A stretch of 31,349 bases of DNA from IMG/VR virus record IMGVR_UViG_3300017613_002652, positions 1 through 31,349 of that record; one strand, 5' to 3'. The DNA comes from a virus. Position 1 is the first letter of the stretch. Each line of letters starts with the position of its first letter. Shown here one piece after another: positions 5,891-12,988 of the stretch. The notes under the pieces were generated by a model. It did not search any database. It saw nothing but the letters and a program-made list of their open reading frames with translations, and was not told where the DNA came from. A program made the position numbers and the translations under genes.

Positions 5891-6259
5891 ATGACAAAGA
5901 AATTAAAAAGAAGAAAAAAAGATTACCCGATGGAAATAAAGGTTGATAGTCTGATTAATAACTTTTCCATAAACGAATATAAGAAGCCTAAAGGCGGAAG
6001 CCAAGACCCACTTGAATACATGATTAAAAAAGAAAGCTTCGCAAGGTTATCAAGAGAAGCAAAATTTGTTATCTCTTTAATCATATGGTCTCCGCTCGAT
6101 TTATTCGCATCTACAAAAACAACAATCGATGATGCATTAAAATACAAGAAAGGTGGGATGCGGATAATAAAAAGTTTCTTAGTAAAGAGAGTAGGGTTGT
6201 GGCCATTCCAGGCCACCAAAGTAATCGATGAAATAAAAGACTTTTCAAAAAATTTTTAA
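5891..6259 (+). CDS. hypothetical protein, probable DNA-binding helical domain
   Basis: A 122-residue protein with a basic N-terminus (KKLKRRKKDY). The middle, DPLEYMIKKESFARLSREAK and FVISLIIWSP, followed by a C-terminal LVKRVGLWPFQATKVIDEIK, resembles small phage HTH proteins in which a helix ending LS-x-x-A-x-x-V-I precedes a terminal winged or HTH segment. Similarity is by pattern only. Preceded by AGGAGGTAAAAT. It is the last gene of the small-gene block; the next promoter overlaps its end. Confidence 0.65.
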   Translation: MTKKLKRRKKDYPMEIKVDSLINNFSINEYKKPKGGSQDPLEYMIKKESFARLSREAKFVISLIIWSPLDLFASTKTTIDDALKYKKGGMRIIKSFLVKRVGLWPFQATKVIDEIKDFSKNF

Positions 6260-6262
6260 GGG

Positions 6263-6286
6263 TTTTCAAAAAAAATATTATATAAT
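6263..6286 (+). promoter_or_regulatory. promoter for the SF2 helicase gene
   Basis: GTTTTC plus an A run (6262-6275) precedes TATAAT at 6281-6286, a variant of the window's T5A5 plus TATAAT promoter. The start codon is only 9 nt after the -10 box, so the transcript would start within about 0-4 nt of the AUG. Confidence 0.6.
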
Positions 6287-6295
6287 ACAAATATT

Positions 6296-7636
6296 ATGAA
6301 ACAAATTAACATAACAATACATGATTCCGTATGGTCAGAAGCAACGACAGGCAAGGAATTACTAAAACCTTGTCTGTCGTTTCCTGCGGAATATTGGCAA
6401 AAGAAGCAATTTGGCAAACAAATGAAATCATATAGGAAAAGTTTATTTGAAGGTCGGAGTAAACTTTTCCTAACTGGGTTCATTAACAAAATCCAACAAT
6501 ACTGTCTTAATCAAAAAATAGAACTATCAATAACAAACAACAATCTGATCAAACCAATTAAGACAAAAAAAGAACCATATATCGAAGGTCTAAACATAAA
6601 GGATGGCAAATATAGTTTTCAATATGAACTCATAATAAAAGCAATAGAAAGTCAAAGAGGAGTAATAAAAGCAGCAACAGCCTCAGGTAAGACTATAATC
6701 ATGTTGGGATTGATCTCATGTTTTCCTAAAAAGAAGATATTATTTTTATCTGATACCTATGTGCCAATCACTCAATTCAAAAAAGAGTTGGAAGATAGGA
6801 ACTTCCCAACAAACAATATCACCGCAACAACCATTCAATCACAATATAGAAAGCCACTGGACGAACATGACAAATATGATATTATCCTAATCGACGAGTG
6901 CCATGGTGTGAGTAACCTCAGCGGTATGTATGCAAAGGTTTTAAAAAACTCATTGGCCCCAATAAGACTTGGCTTCACTGCAACGCTACCAAGAACACTG
7001 GAAGGTAAGTTGGCACTTGAAGGTCTATTAGGGCCAGTTATAGGTGAACTTACCATTCAGGAAGGAACGGAGAGAGGAGTCTTAGCAGTGCCAAAAATTA
7101 TAATAAGAGAAGTACCAGAGAACTCATCATTAAAGCAACTCAGAGGATACCAAAATGTCTATAAGAAAGCAGTGGTTGAAAATAAGATCTTCAATCGTCT
7201 GATCTGCAAAGACACAAAAGCCGAAATCGATAAAGGTAAAACCGTTTTGATTTTAGTCATTGAAATCCAGCATGGGAAAAACTTGGTTAAAATGGCTAAA
7301 GAACTATTTGACTTCAATCTTATCTTTGTTAGAGGATCAACCGAAGCGGAGGCAAGAGAAAAGATCCGCTTACAGATGAATGATAAAAAAGTAAAAGCAG
7401 TTGTTGCTACTGCCGTATTTAGAAAAGCTTTAAACATCCGATCACTTGATACCGTAATCAATGCCTGCGGTGGTAAGAGTGAAGTCGTCACCCTGCAATC
7501 AATCGGCAGAGGGTTAAGGAAAACAAAGGACAAAGAGTTTGTCAAAATAATCGATTATTTTAATCCTAACCATTATTACTTAGTTGATCATTTTGGTAGA
7601 CGGTTATCATTATATTTTAGGGAAAGTTGGTTATGA
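6296..7636 (+). CDS. SF2 DNA/RNA helicase, UvsW-like
   Basis: A 446-residue superfamily 2 helicase. Motif I is AATASGKT (residues ~126-133), motif II is IDECHG (DECH, ~199-204), motif III region GFTATLPR (~226-233), and motif VI QSIGRGLRK is near residue 400. The first ~110 residues form an N-terminal domain like that before the helicase core of phage T4 UvsW. UvsW-type enzymes unwind branched DNA and R-loops and drive the switch to recombination-dependent replication; with RecA, SSB and an SbcC-like protein in this window that role fits. There is no Shine-Dalgarno: the sequence before ATG is TATAATACAAATATT, and the promoter -10 sits 9 nt away, so the mRNA is probably leaderless. Confidence 0.9.
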   Translation: MKQINITIHDSVWSEATTGKELLKPCLSFPAEYWQKKQFGKQMKSYRKSLFEGRSKLFLTGFINKIQQYCLNQKIELSITNNNLIKPIKTKKEPYIEGLNIKDGKYSFQYELIIKAIESQRGVIKAATASGKTIIMLGLISCFPKKKILFLSDTYVPITQFKKELEDRNFPTNNITATTIQSQYRKPLDEHDKYDIILIDECHGVSNLSGMYAKVLKNSLAPIRLGFTATLPRTLEGKLALEGLLGPVIGELTIQEGTERGVLAVPKIIIREVPENSSLKQLRGYQNVYKKAVVENKIFNRLICKDTKAEIDKGKTVLILVIEIQHGKNLVKMAKELFDFNLIFVRGSTEAEAREKIRLQMNDKKVKAVVATAVFRKALNIRSLDTVINACGGKSEVVTLQSIGRGLRKTKDKEFVKIIDYFNPNHYYLVDHFGRRLSLYFRESWL

Positions 7637-7675
7637 AAGGAGGTGGTAAAAGTAGTTAAGGAATTTAAAATAACG

Positions 7676-7699
7676 CTAACTATTTAACAGAAAGGAGAA
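7676..7699 (+). promoter_or_regulatory. repeated leader/RBS cassette, copy 2
   Basis: CTAACTATTTAACAG followed by AAAGGAGAA, differing by only a base or two from the copies at 145-169 and 8222-8246. It supplies the RBS of the gene at 7704. Confidence 0.6.
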
Positions 7700-7703
7700 T
7701 GAA

Positions 7704-8225
7704 ATGAAAGTCAAAATTCCAGCAGAAATAATAGAAGTTCCAGAAGGCGACTATTGTGATGATTGTCAACAATTATTCATGAAAGACGACCATGAATGGC
7801 CAAGTTGTAGACAAGGATTTGGCGAATGGGAAGGAGTATCACTTGCAACTGGTTATGATGCTTTAAATAATCGAGATAATTGGGGAACTCTAAAACCAGA
7901 AGAATGCAAAAATTTAAAAATAATAGATAAAGAAACTTTTCTTGATGAACAAATATATGAAAAGATCTTTGAACTTGCATTAGAAGATATAGATGGTATT
8001 CGAGAAGGTTATCGATCCGACTATGAAATTACTGAAAATGATTACATAATTGCAACTTTAGATCATGATGGTGGACCATCATTAATAACACTCCCTAAAC
8101 ATAAACTTCATATAAAAATAGATAATTTTTTCAAGAAATATAAAATCAAAACAATAAATGAATTTAAAGAAATTATATATAAAACCGATGACGATTTTTT
8201 TATTGATTTAATATATGGAGTTTAA
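7704..8225 (+). CDS. acidic hypothetical protein with CxxC
   Basis: A 173-residue acidic protein, not recognised. Near the N-terminus it has GDYCDDCQQLF (C18/C21) and WPSCRQGFGEW (C35), enough for a partial zinc knuckle, followed by a segment rich in Asp/Glu/Ile/Lys. No membrane segment or known catalytic motif. ATG is well spaced from AAAGGAG of the repeated cassette. Its own stop codon overlaps the start of the third cassette copy, so the two genes 7704 and 8251 were perhaps inserted or duplicated with their cassettes. Confidence 0.7.
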   Translation: MKVKIPAEIIEVPEGDYCDDCQQLFMKDDHEWPSCRQGFGEWEGVSLATGYDALNNRDNWGTLKPEECKNLKIIDKETFLDEQIYEKIFELALEDIDGIREGYRSDYEITENDYIIATLDHDGGPSLITLPKHKLHIKIDNFFKKYKIKTINEFKEIIYKTDDDFFIDLIYGV

Positions 8226-8246
8226 CCATTTAACAGAAAGGAGAAA
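8222..8246 (+). promoter_or_regulatory. repeated leader/RBS cassette, copy 3
   Basis: Identical over 25 nt to 145-169. It begins inside the stop codon of the preceding gene, and its AAAGGAG fixes the start of the next gene at 8251 instead of the in-frame ATG at 8215. Confidence 0.65.
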
Positions 8247-8250
8247 GACG

Positions 8251-8700
8251 ATGAAAGATGAGCAGTATATGAGTGAAGAAGATTATGATAAACTAATGCA
8301 AACCAAAATAAAGGAAGTGGAAAAATCATTAGAAAACATCAACCGCTTCACAGAAGAGGAGCTTGATGTTGCCGCACAAATCTTTGTTGATGAAATATCT
8401 AATAGATGGATACATGATGACACACAAAGAATAACAACCCCTGGAGACTGGGAAATTCTAAAAGATAAAATTGTAATAGTTACACATGGAACCGTAATGG
8501 AAGGAGATTATCATTCCGGCGCAGATTTATATGTTTTAAAACACAAAACCCTTATTTTTCTATATAAACTATATTTAGCAATAAAATATACATGGAAGGA
8601 GGAAGATGGGTGGTCATCATATGAAAATCAACAATGGTTTCAAGATTATGTAAATAGTTATTTAAAACAAATATATGAAAACAGAAAGGAGAACAGATGA
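8251..8700 (+). CDS. hypothetical protein
   Basis: A 149-residue acidic protein starting MKDEQYMSEEDYDKLMQTKI. The first ~50 residues are helical and charged; the middle contains VIVTHGTVMEGDYHSGADLY and the end is Trp-rich (EEDGWSSYENQQWFQDYVNS). No family recognised. An upstream in-frame ATG at 8215 would add 12 residues but lacks an RBS and would overlap the preceding gene; the ATG at 8251 sits 8 nt after AAAGGAGAA. It overlaps the next gene by ATGA, indicating coupling. Confidence 0.7.
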   Translation: MKDEQYMSEEDYDKLMQTKIKEVEKSLENINRFTEEELDVAAQIFVDEISNRWIHDDTQRITTPGDWEILKDKIVIVTHGTVMEGDYHSGADLYVLKHKTLIFLYKLYLAIKYTWKEEDGWSSYENQQWFQDYVNSYLKQIYENRKENR

Positions 8701-9476
8701 AAGGAGAAAATGAAGCTATGGAAATCTTTAAATTAGTGAAACAAGGGAAAAGGCTACCAGCTAAGATGGATGAGTTGGTTCCATTGTCATTTATCGGCCA
8801 AACTGCGGTAAGCTTTTATCGGCAAAAGATAAAGTTGATGGATCAGCTCAACATGACAGAGGAACAACGGAAGGCAACGCTGGCAGATGGGCAGGATGCG
8901 GGAGAGATGCTTCTGGATATTGAGAGTCGGATTGGAGAGCTGGTGGAGAAGGAACCCCCAGCACAGGCAAAAAGTGATGGAACCCGCTTTTTACCCTCTG
9001 GTAAAAGACGGAAAGATAAAAGACTTGGTATAGACAACAAACGTATGTATCAAGCCCAGACCATCCACAAGCACCCGGAAGTCGTTGAGCGAGTAAAGGC
9101 AAAAGCAAAAGAGAATGAGGATATACCGACAAAGACTGCCGTAATGAGTGAGATTAAGCTCCAGAAAACAAAAGCCAGATTAAAAAAGGAATTAGACCTC
9201 AAACAGAGCCGAATAAAGAAAAAAGTTGGTGATGACAAAGATTTACAAAAATTGGCACAAAAATGCAGAGATATTAGCGATGAATTTAAACACTTAAACG
9301 ATTCTATGTTATTATTTATAAATGATGCTAAAAAACTTTCAGTCAAAAAAATTGGAGGACTTGAAGGGATTTTTAGTCTTAATGATATCATAGATTTTGT
9401 AAATACAATAAGCCGCTACATAGAATTATTTGGATATTCAAAAAAAGATATTAAGAAAGGAGTGTTATTAAAATGA
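8697..9476 (+). CDS. hypothetical protein sharing the ParB-protein tail
   Basis: A 259-residue protein. Residues ~110-140 (RMYQAQTIHKHPEVVERVKA) resemble the helical DNA-binding segment of ParB-type proteins, but no ParB nuclease domain is present. The last ~40 residues (IGGLEGIFSLNDI to LFGYSKKD) align with the tail of the ParB-domain protein at 176-1207 (LEGLRALFTLDNV to FFGYDYKN). The coding stretch ~8820-9010 is visibly richer in G and C and uses codons such as CTG, GGC and CGG that are rare in neighbouring genes, suggesting a recently acquired N-terminal segment. RBS AAAGGAGAACAG; overlaps both neighbours by 4 nt. Confidence 0.75.
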   Translation: MKGENEAMEIFKLVKQGKRLPAKMDELVPLSFIGQTAVSFYRQKIKLMDQLNMTEEQRKATLADGQDAGEMLLDIESRIGELVEKEPPAQAKSDGTRFLPSGKRRKDKRLGIDNKRMYQAQTIHKHPEVVERVKAKAKENEDIPTKTAVMSEIKLQKTKARLKKELDLKQSRIKKKVGDDKDLQKLAQKCRDISDEFKHLNDSMLLFINDAKKLSVKKIGGLEGIFSLNDIIDFVNTISRYIELFGYSKKDIKKGVLLK

Positions 9477-10069
9477 CAGAAGAAAAAGAAACACCGAAAA
9501 TAGGAAAAGATGCAGTATGGGATTTAGCAACATATATCAATGAATTAAATGACAATGATGATATTGATTGCATTAAACAATATGATCTACATGAACTTGA
9601 CCAATTAATTAAAAAATCTAAAGCAGATTTAAATGGATTTGATATAGGAAATCATGTTGATAGGAACAGACTAAAAAGCATGTTAGAGGAAGCTTTTGAA
9701 GTTCTCAAATCTCCTATTCGTATCTGGACAAACAGAAGAAAAGAGAAAGTCGATCCAGAAGATGAAGGTGAATGGAGATATACCTGGAAATTTGAAAATG
9801 AAGAAACACAAGTCGGAATCAAAAGCCTTAAAAAATTTAACAAAAAAGTATCAAGAACTCTTGAAACAGGAGTAAAAAGAGCACTATCCTTAAAAATAGC
9901 TTCAGGTTTAATAAAAGGAGAAGCAAGCCTATTAAATAGATGGGCAAATGCCGCCGCAAAAGGAGCCACAGATAGTCTCGTAGCAAGCATTGTCCAAATG
10001 AGAATGCCACGAGATTTAAAAAATGACCTATTGTTGGATCTTGGTGTTGATATGGACAAAGAAGAATAA
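9473..10069 (+). CDS. hypothetical partner protein
   Basis: A 198-residue soluble protein, acidic at both ends. The C-terminal third (SLLNRWANAAAKGATDSLVA, then MRMPRDLKNDLLLDLG) is helical and resembles the end of the protein encoded at 1210-1782, which also follows a gene carrying the same tail domain. No catalytic motif is evident. ATG overlaps the preceding stop (ATGA) behind AAAGGAGTG. With primase directly downstream (3 nt) it may belong to the replication machinery; that is context only. Confidence 0.7.
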   Translation: MTEEKETPKIGKDAVWDLATYINELNDNDDIDCIKQYDLHELDQLIKKSKADLNGFDIGNHVDRNRLKSMLEEAFEVLKSPIRIWTNRRKEKVDPEDEGEWRYTWKFENEETQVGIKSLKKFNKKVSRTLETGVKRALSLKIASGLIKGEASLLNRWANAAAKGATDSLVASIVQMRMPRDLKNDLLLDLGVDMDKEE

Positions 10070-10072
10070 GAA

Positions 10073-11011
10073 ATGACAGACTTTGACATCATCCAATACT
10101 TTGAAGACAACGATATTGAGTATTGGACCAAAGGTAAAAATGTTCACAAGGGGTGGGTGAATGTCACCTGCCCCTTTTGTGGCGATCACTCTTATTCCGG
10201 CAACAACCATTGCGGTATAAATCTTAAATCAATGATGGTCAACTGTTGGCTCTGTGGCCCAAAGGGATTTATCACCAAATTAATAGCAGAAATTGAGGAA
10301 TGCTCCTTTGCTCAGGCCAACACAATCATCGCCAAATACGGCGGAGAATCGATTTTCTTAAAAAATGAATATAAAGATATAGATCTAACCAAGAAAGTCG
10401 AGTCACGGCTATGTCTCGGCGATATTTTACCGAAAGAATCAAGTAATCAGTTCTCAAAATTACATTTAAATTACCTAAAAGGCAGAAATTTCGATTCAGA
10501 CATAATCATACCAAAATATAAGCTCAAATGTTGCCATAATATCGGACAATATAAATTCAGAATCATCATCCCAATCATACAGGATAGAAGAATAGTTAAT
10601 TTCACCAGTCGCGATGTAACCGGCAAAACAGATATTAGGTATAAGACATGCCCAGATGAAAAGGCCATCTTACCAATGACCCACTGCCTCTACAATATTG
10701 ATAATGTCAGAGGAGATACAATCTTAATTATGGAAGGAGCCACTGACGTCTGGCGATTTGGCAATGGAACGGTAGCGATACTAAGAACTGGATTCTCTGA
10801 TGCTCAAATAAACCTTATTTTACAAAAAAGAGTGAAGAGAGCATTTGTAATATTTGACTCCGAACCACAAGCAATAAATAGAGCCAATCAACTGGCAAGG
10901 AAACTTGGTCTCCTTCTTGATCATGCCGAGGTTATAGAGTTGAGTGAAGGCGACCCATGTTCACTACCAGAGCGAGATATAGTGTATTTAAAGAAAGAAA
11001 TTGGATTATAA
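10073..11011 (+). CDS. DnaG-type primase
   Basis: A 312-residue primase that would synthesise RNA primers for lagging-strand synthesis. The N-terminal zinc domain has CPFC (C33/C36), HC (46/47) and CWLC (C58/C61) around GIN and GPKGF, the CHC2 layout. A Toprim fold follows: ILIMEGATDVWRFG with the catalytic Glu at 221, and FVIFDSEP with Asp at 262. It is much shorter than bacterial DnaG (~600) and lacks a helicase-binding C-terminal domain; DnaB-like protein 12985-14538 is the likely partner. RBS is weak (AGAAGAATAAGAA). Within the gene, 10398-10418 matches the leader hairpin of 1863-1883 in 19 of 21 bases. Confidence 0.9.
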   Translation: MTDFDIIQYFEDNDIEYWTKGKNVHKGWVNVTCPFCGDHSYSGNNHCGINLKSMMVNCWLCGPKGFITKLIAEIEECSFAQANTIIAKYGGESIFLKNEYKDIDLTKKVESRLCLGDILPKESSNQFSKLHLNYLKGRNFDSDIIIPKYKLKCCHNIGQYKFRIIIPIIQDRRIVNFTSRDVTGKTDIRYKTCPDEKAILPMTHCLYNIDNVRGDTILIMEGATDVWRFGNGTVAILRTGFSDAQINLILQKRVKRAFVIFDSEPQAINRANQLARKLGLLLDHAEVIELSEGDPCSLPERDIVYLKKEIGL

Positions 11012-11020
11012 AAATAATAC

Positions 11021-11049
11021 TTGATTTTTATAAAAAAGTAATTTATTAT
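11021..11049 (+). promoter_or_regulatory. sigma70-type promoter for the 11056 RNA
   Basis: TTGATT (11021-11026), a 17-nt spacer, and TATTAT (11044-11049). The spacer also contains the T5/A6 run of the window's other promoters. A perfect 10-bp AT-only inverted repeat (11006-11015 with 11024-11033) spans the primase stop codon and the -35 region. Predicted start near 11056. Confidence 0.6.
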
Positions 11050-11055
11050 GAATTT

Positions 11056-11223
11056 CAAGCGATTTAGAATTTTTCTTTTAGGGAACGAGACAAGTGATTT
11101 TACTTTTAGTGAAAAACCTATCTATCTCAGATGTAAGATGGCCTACCTGGGTCCCTAACCCTTTAGCCATCTACTGGCGGTTCTAAATTGCTACCATCTT
11201 ACATCTGAGTAGGTGGGTTTTTT
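11056..11223 (+). ncRNA. structured non-coding RNA with competing helices
   Basis: About 170 nt between its own promoter and its own terminator. One fold pairs 11058-11070 with 11180-11192 (13 bp, two G-U) and, inside it, TTAGGGA (11078-11084) with TCCCTAA (11152-11158). The other fold is the terminator stem, 11126-11141 with 11194-11209 (16 perfect bp). The first fold encloses one terminator arm but not the other, so the helices are exclusive or form a pseudoknot. AGATGGC (11136-11142) can also pair with GCCATCT (11166-11172), a third option. This is what an attenuator, riboswitch or regulated small RNA looks like. No protein-coding frame is evident. Class not recognised. Confidence 0.7.
11112..11223 (+). 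terminator. long-stem intrinsic terminator
   Basis: A perfect 16-bp stem (11126-11141 with 11194-11209), plus an outer AAAAACC/GGTTTTT pairing (11112-11118 with 11216-11222), ends in TTTTTT at 11218-11223. The 52-nt loop is unusual for a simple terminator and contains arms of an alternative fold. If it terminates, the genes from 11256 depend on read-through. Confidence 0.7.
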
Positions 11224-11255
11224 ATTGTCTTTAATTTCAAAATAGGAGAATAAAA

Positions 11256-11561
11256 ATGAACAGAGAATGGAGCGGGACGTTTATTCCAGAAGATGTATTT
11301 TCAATAAAAAATTTAACCTGGACGCAGAAAATTCTATTCAATGAAATTCGTGACGAACAATATCATGATGGACATAAAGGCTGCTATTTCAGTAATCAAT
11401 ATTTCGCAAATCTTTTAAATGTATCGCAAGCAACAATTTCTAATGGAATATCTAAACTCAAAAAATTAGGACTTATTGAAATAGAATCTTTCGATGGCAG
11501 AAAAAGATGTATAAAAATGGATTTTATAGAAGTAATTCGAAAAAATGAAAATTGTCTATAA
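11256..11561 (+). CDS. winged-helix DNA-binding protein
   Basis: A 101-residue winged-helix protein: KGCYFSNQYFANLLNVSQAT and SNGISKLKKLGLIEIE are the recognition-helix pair and wing typical of DnaD/RepA-like replication initiators, with the leading LTWTQKILFNEI helix. It resembles the N-terminal domain of the next protein (both have the pattern W-x-G-x-F-I/V-P-x-x, then a S-N-x-x-x-A/G-x-x helix). It could be an autonomous regulator of the operon or a truncated paralogue of the initiator. RBS ATAGGAGAATAAAA. It overlaps the upstream part of the next open frame but not its RBS-selected start. Confidence 0.8.
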   Translation: MNREWSGTFIPEDVFSIKNLTWTQKILFNEIRDEQYHDGHKGCYFSNQYFANLLNVSQATISNGISKLKKLGLIEIESFDGRKRCIKMDFIEVIRKNENCL

Positions 11562-11596
11562 CCTTAACTCGCGGGGAGAAAGGTAAAGGTACACAA

Positions 11597-12988
11597 ATGA
11601 GTAATGAAATAGATAAGAAAGAACTTCAATTTGGCTTTTCAGGTTACTTCGTTCCGGTGGAAGTTGCTTTCCACCCATATCTAAAAAGATGCGATAAAGA
11701 ATTATTTGGTTTCATAAAAAATCTATCCCAATCAAAAAAAGGATGTTGGGCATCTAACCGCACACTCGGAGAATGGGTACAACTAAACGCAACATCAACA
11801 TCTTCCGCAATAGCCCGCCTCAAAAAATACAAATTTATCTTAATTTGGAATGACACAAAATCAGGGACAAATATACGGAGGATATTTGTAAACCAAAAAT
11901 ATAAACAATATTACTCGTCGATGGCAAAAGAAATCAATGATGATTTATTAAATCAGAACCTACCAATAAGGGAAAAATACAAAAAAATCATCGACACGTG
12001 CCTTATGCAAACCCAAAAGGGGCCTTATGCAAACCCAAAAGGGGCCTTATGCAAAATCATAAATAAAAGAAAAGATAATATAGAAGATAATATAGAAGAT
12101 AATAATTATTTTCTTTCAGAAAATAATATATGTTTTTCTGCGAAAAACATAGATAATGGTTCTTCTGAATTTCCTTCTGATAATAAAAGAATTTTGAAAA
12201 GAAGAAAAAAGAAATCTTACCCTTTATCATTAAATCCTTTTATCCCGAAGGAAGCAAAAGATATCATCTCTTATTGGAACAATAGTGGCTTACAAAAACA
12301 TAATAATCCAAACACTAAACTTTACCGCAAAATCATCATATCGATAAAAAGACTCAAAAGTGGCACATTCTTTAAAAGCCTTCCTATCAATGGAAACTAC
12401 GCTCAGTATAAAACAAAGAAATGGACATATGAAGAGATCCTACAGGCTATATCAAATTTTACCCTTGCTGCTACAAACTGCGACTATCTCCCAAAGTCAG
12501 AAAAGAGCAAGGAGTGGCTACGCAAACAATCATTACCCAATTTCCTATGGAATGAATACCTGCCTGATAAAACAGAAAAATCATTACTCCTAAAATACTT
12601 TGAAATCAAGCCTGAATTAGCAAAGCAATCAATGAGGCCATTGAAAGATGATTATCCAAAGATGACAAAAATAATAGAAAAGGTTTATAATGAAAAAGTA
12701 TTTGATGGAGTAGCGCCACAGAACTTACCAGTTAATATAAAGAACTCTTTTATAAAAGCCGCAAGGCGAGAAACGGAATATATAAGTAAACTTATCAAGC
12801 AGAGAAAAATCCGCACATATTTCATACAAACCAACCGATTAAAAGCGGAACTATTAGTTGATGCCGCTCTTACTAACCTAAAAAATCCAAAAGAATTAAG
12901 GCCACATTATTTATGCTCCGATTATATGTTCGATGATATCTTCCCTCGCTACCTAAGTAGCCAAGCCGTATTGGAGGCAACAAATTGA
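11597..12988 (+). CDS. replication initiator/helicase-loader-like protein
   Basis: A 463-residue protein. Residues ~8-110 form a winged-helix domain (GFSGYFVPVEVAFHPYL, later WASNRTLGEWVQLNATSTSS) like the phage replisome-organiser and DnaD/RepA groups. A Lys/Asn/Asp-rich linker follows, built from DNA tandem repeats (12001-12056). The C-terminal ~250 residues are a helical domain that I cannot assign. Its position before a DnaB-like helicase, overlapping by 4 nt, fits an origin-binding or loading role. The frame is open upstream to a TTG at 11552, but ATG 11597 is preferred: it is preceded by AGAAAGGTAAAGG and avoids the previous gene. Confidence 0.75.
   Translation: MSNEIDKKELQFGFSGYFVPVEVAFHPYLKRCDKELFGFIKNLSQSKKGCWASNRTLGEWVQLNATSTSSAIARLKKYKFILIWNDTKSGTNIRRIFVNQKYKQYYSSMAKEINDDLLNQNLPIREKYKKIIDTCLMQTQKGPYANPKGALCKIINKRKDNIEDNIEDNNYFLSENNICFSAKNIDNGSSEFPSDNKRILKRRKKKSYPLSLNPFIPKEAKDIISYWNNSGLQKHNNPNTKLYRKIIISIKRLKSGTFFKSLPINGNYAQYKTKKWTYEEILQAISNFTLAATNCDYLPKSEKSKEWLRKQSLPNFLWNEYLPDKTEKSLLLKYFEIKPELAKQSMRPLKDDYPKMTKIIEKVYNEKVFDGVAPQNLPVNIKNSFIKAARRETEYISKLIKQRKIRTYFIQTNRLKAELLVDAALTNLKNPKELRPHYLCSDYMFDDIFPRYLSSQAVLEATN
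12001..12056 (+). repeat. 22-nt coding tandem repeat
   Basis: Two exact 22-nt units (12001-12022, 12023-12044) plus a partial third (12045-12055). Since 22 is not a multiple of three, each copy is read in a different frame, giving MQTQKG, YANPKG and ALCK. Shorter repeats of GATAATATAGAA follow at about 12074-12100. Slippage here would shift the frame of the linker region of the gene. Confidence 0.85.

Noticed and set aside
7159-7545. 128-residue minus-strand frame inside the helicase gene
   Set aside because: Antisense to conserved helicase motifs, no RBS; all credible genes are on the + strand.
9086-9096. TTGAGCGAGTA resembling the GAGCGAGCCA box in a coding region
   Set aside because: A single partial match without the alternating partner or spacing; chance.
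12001-12056. 22-nt repeats as a CRISPR or terminator
   Set aside because: Direct tandem copies without spacers or dyad symmetry, inside an uninterrupted coding frame.
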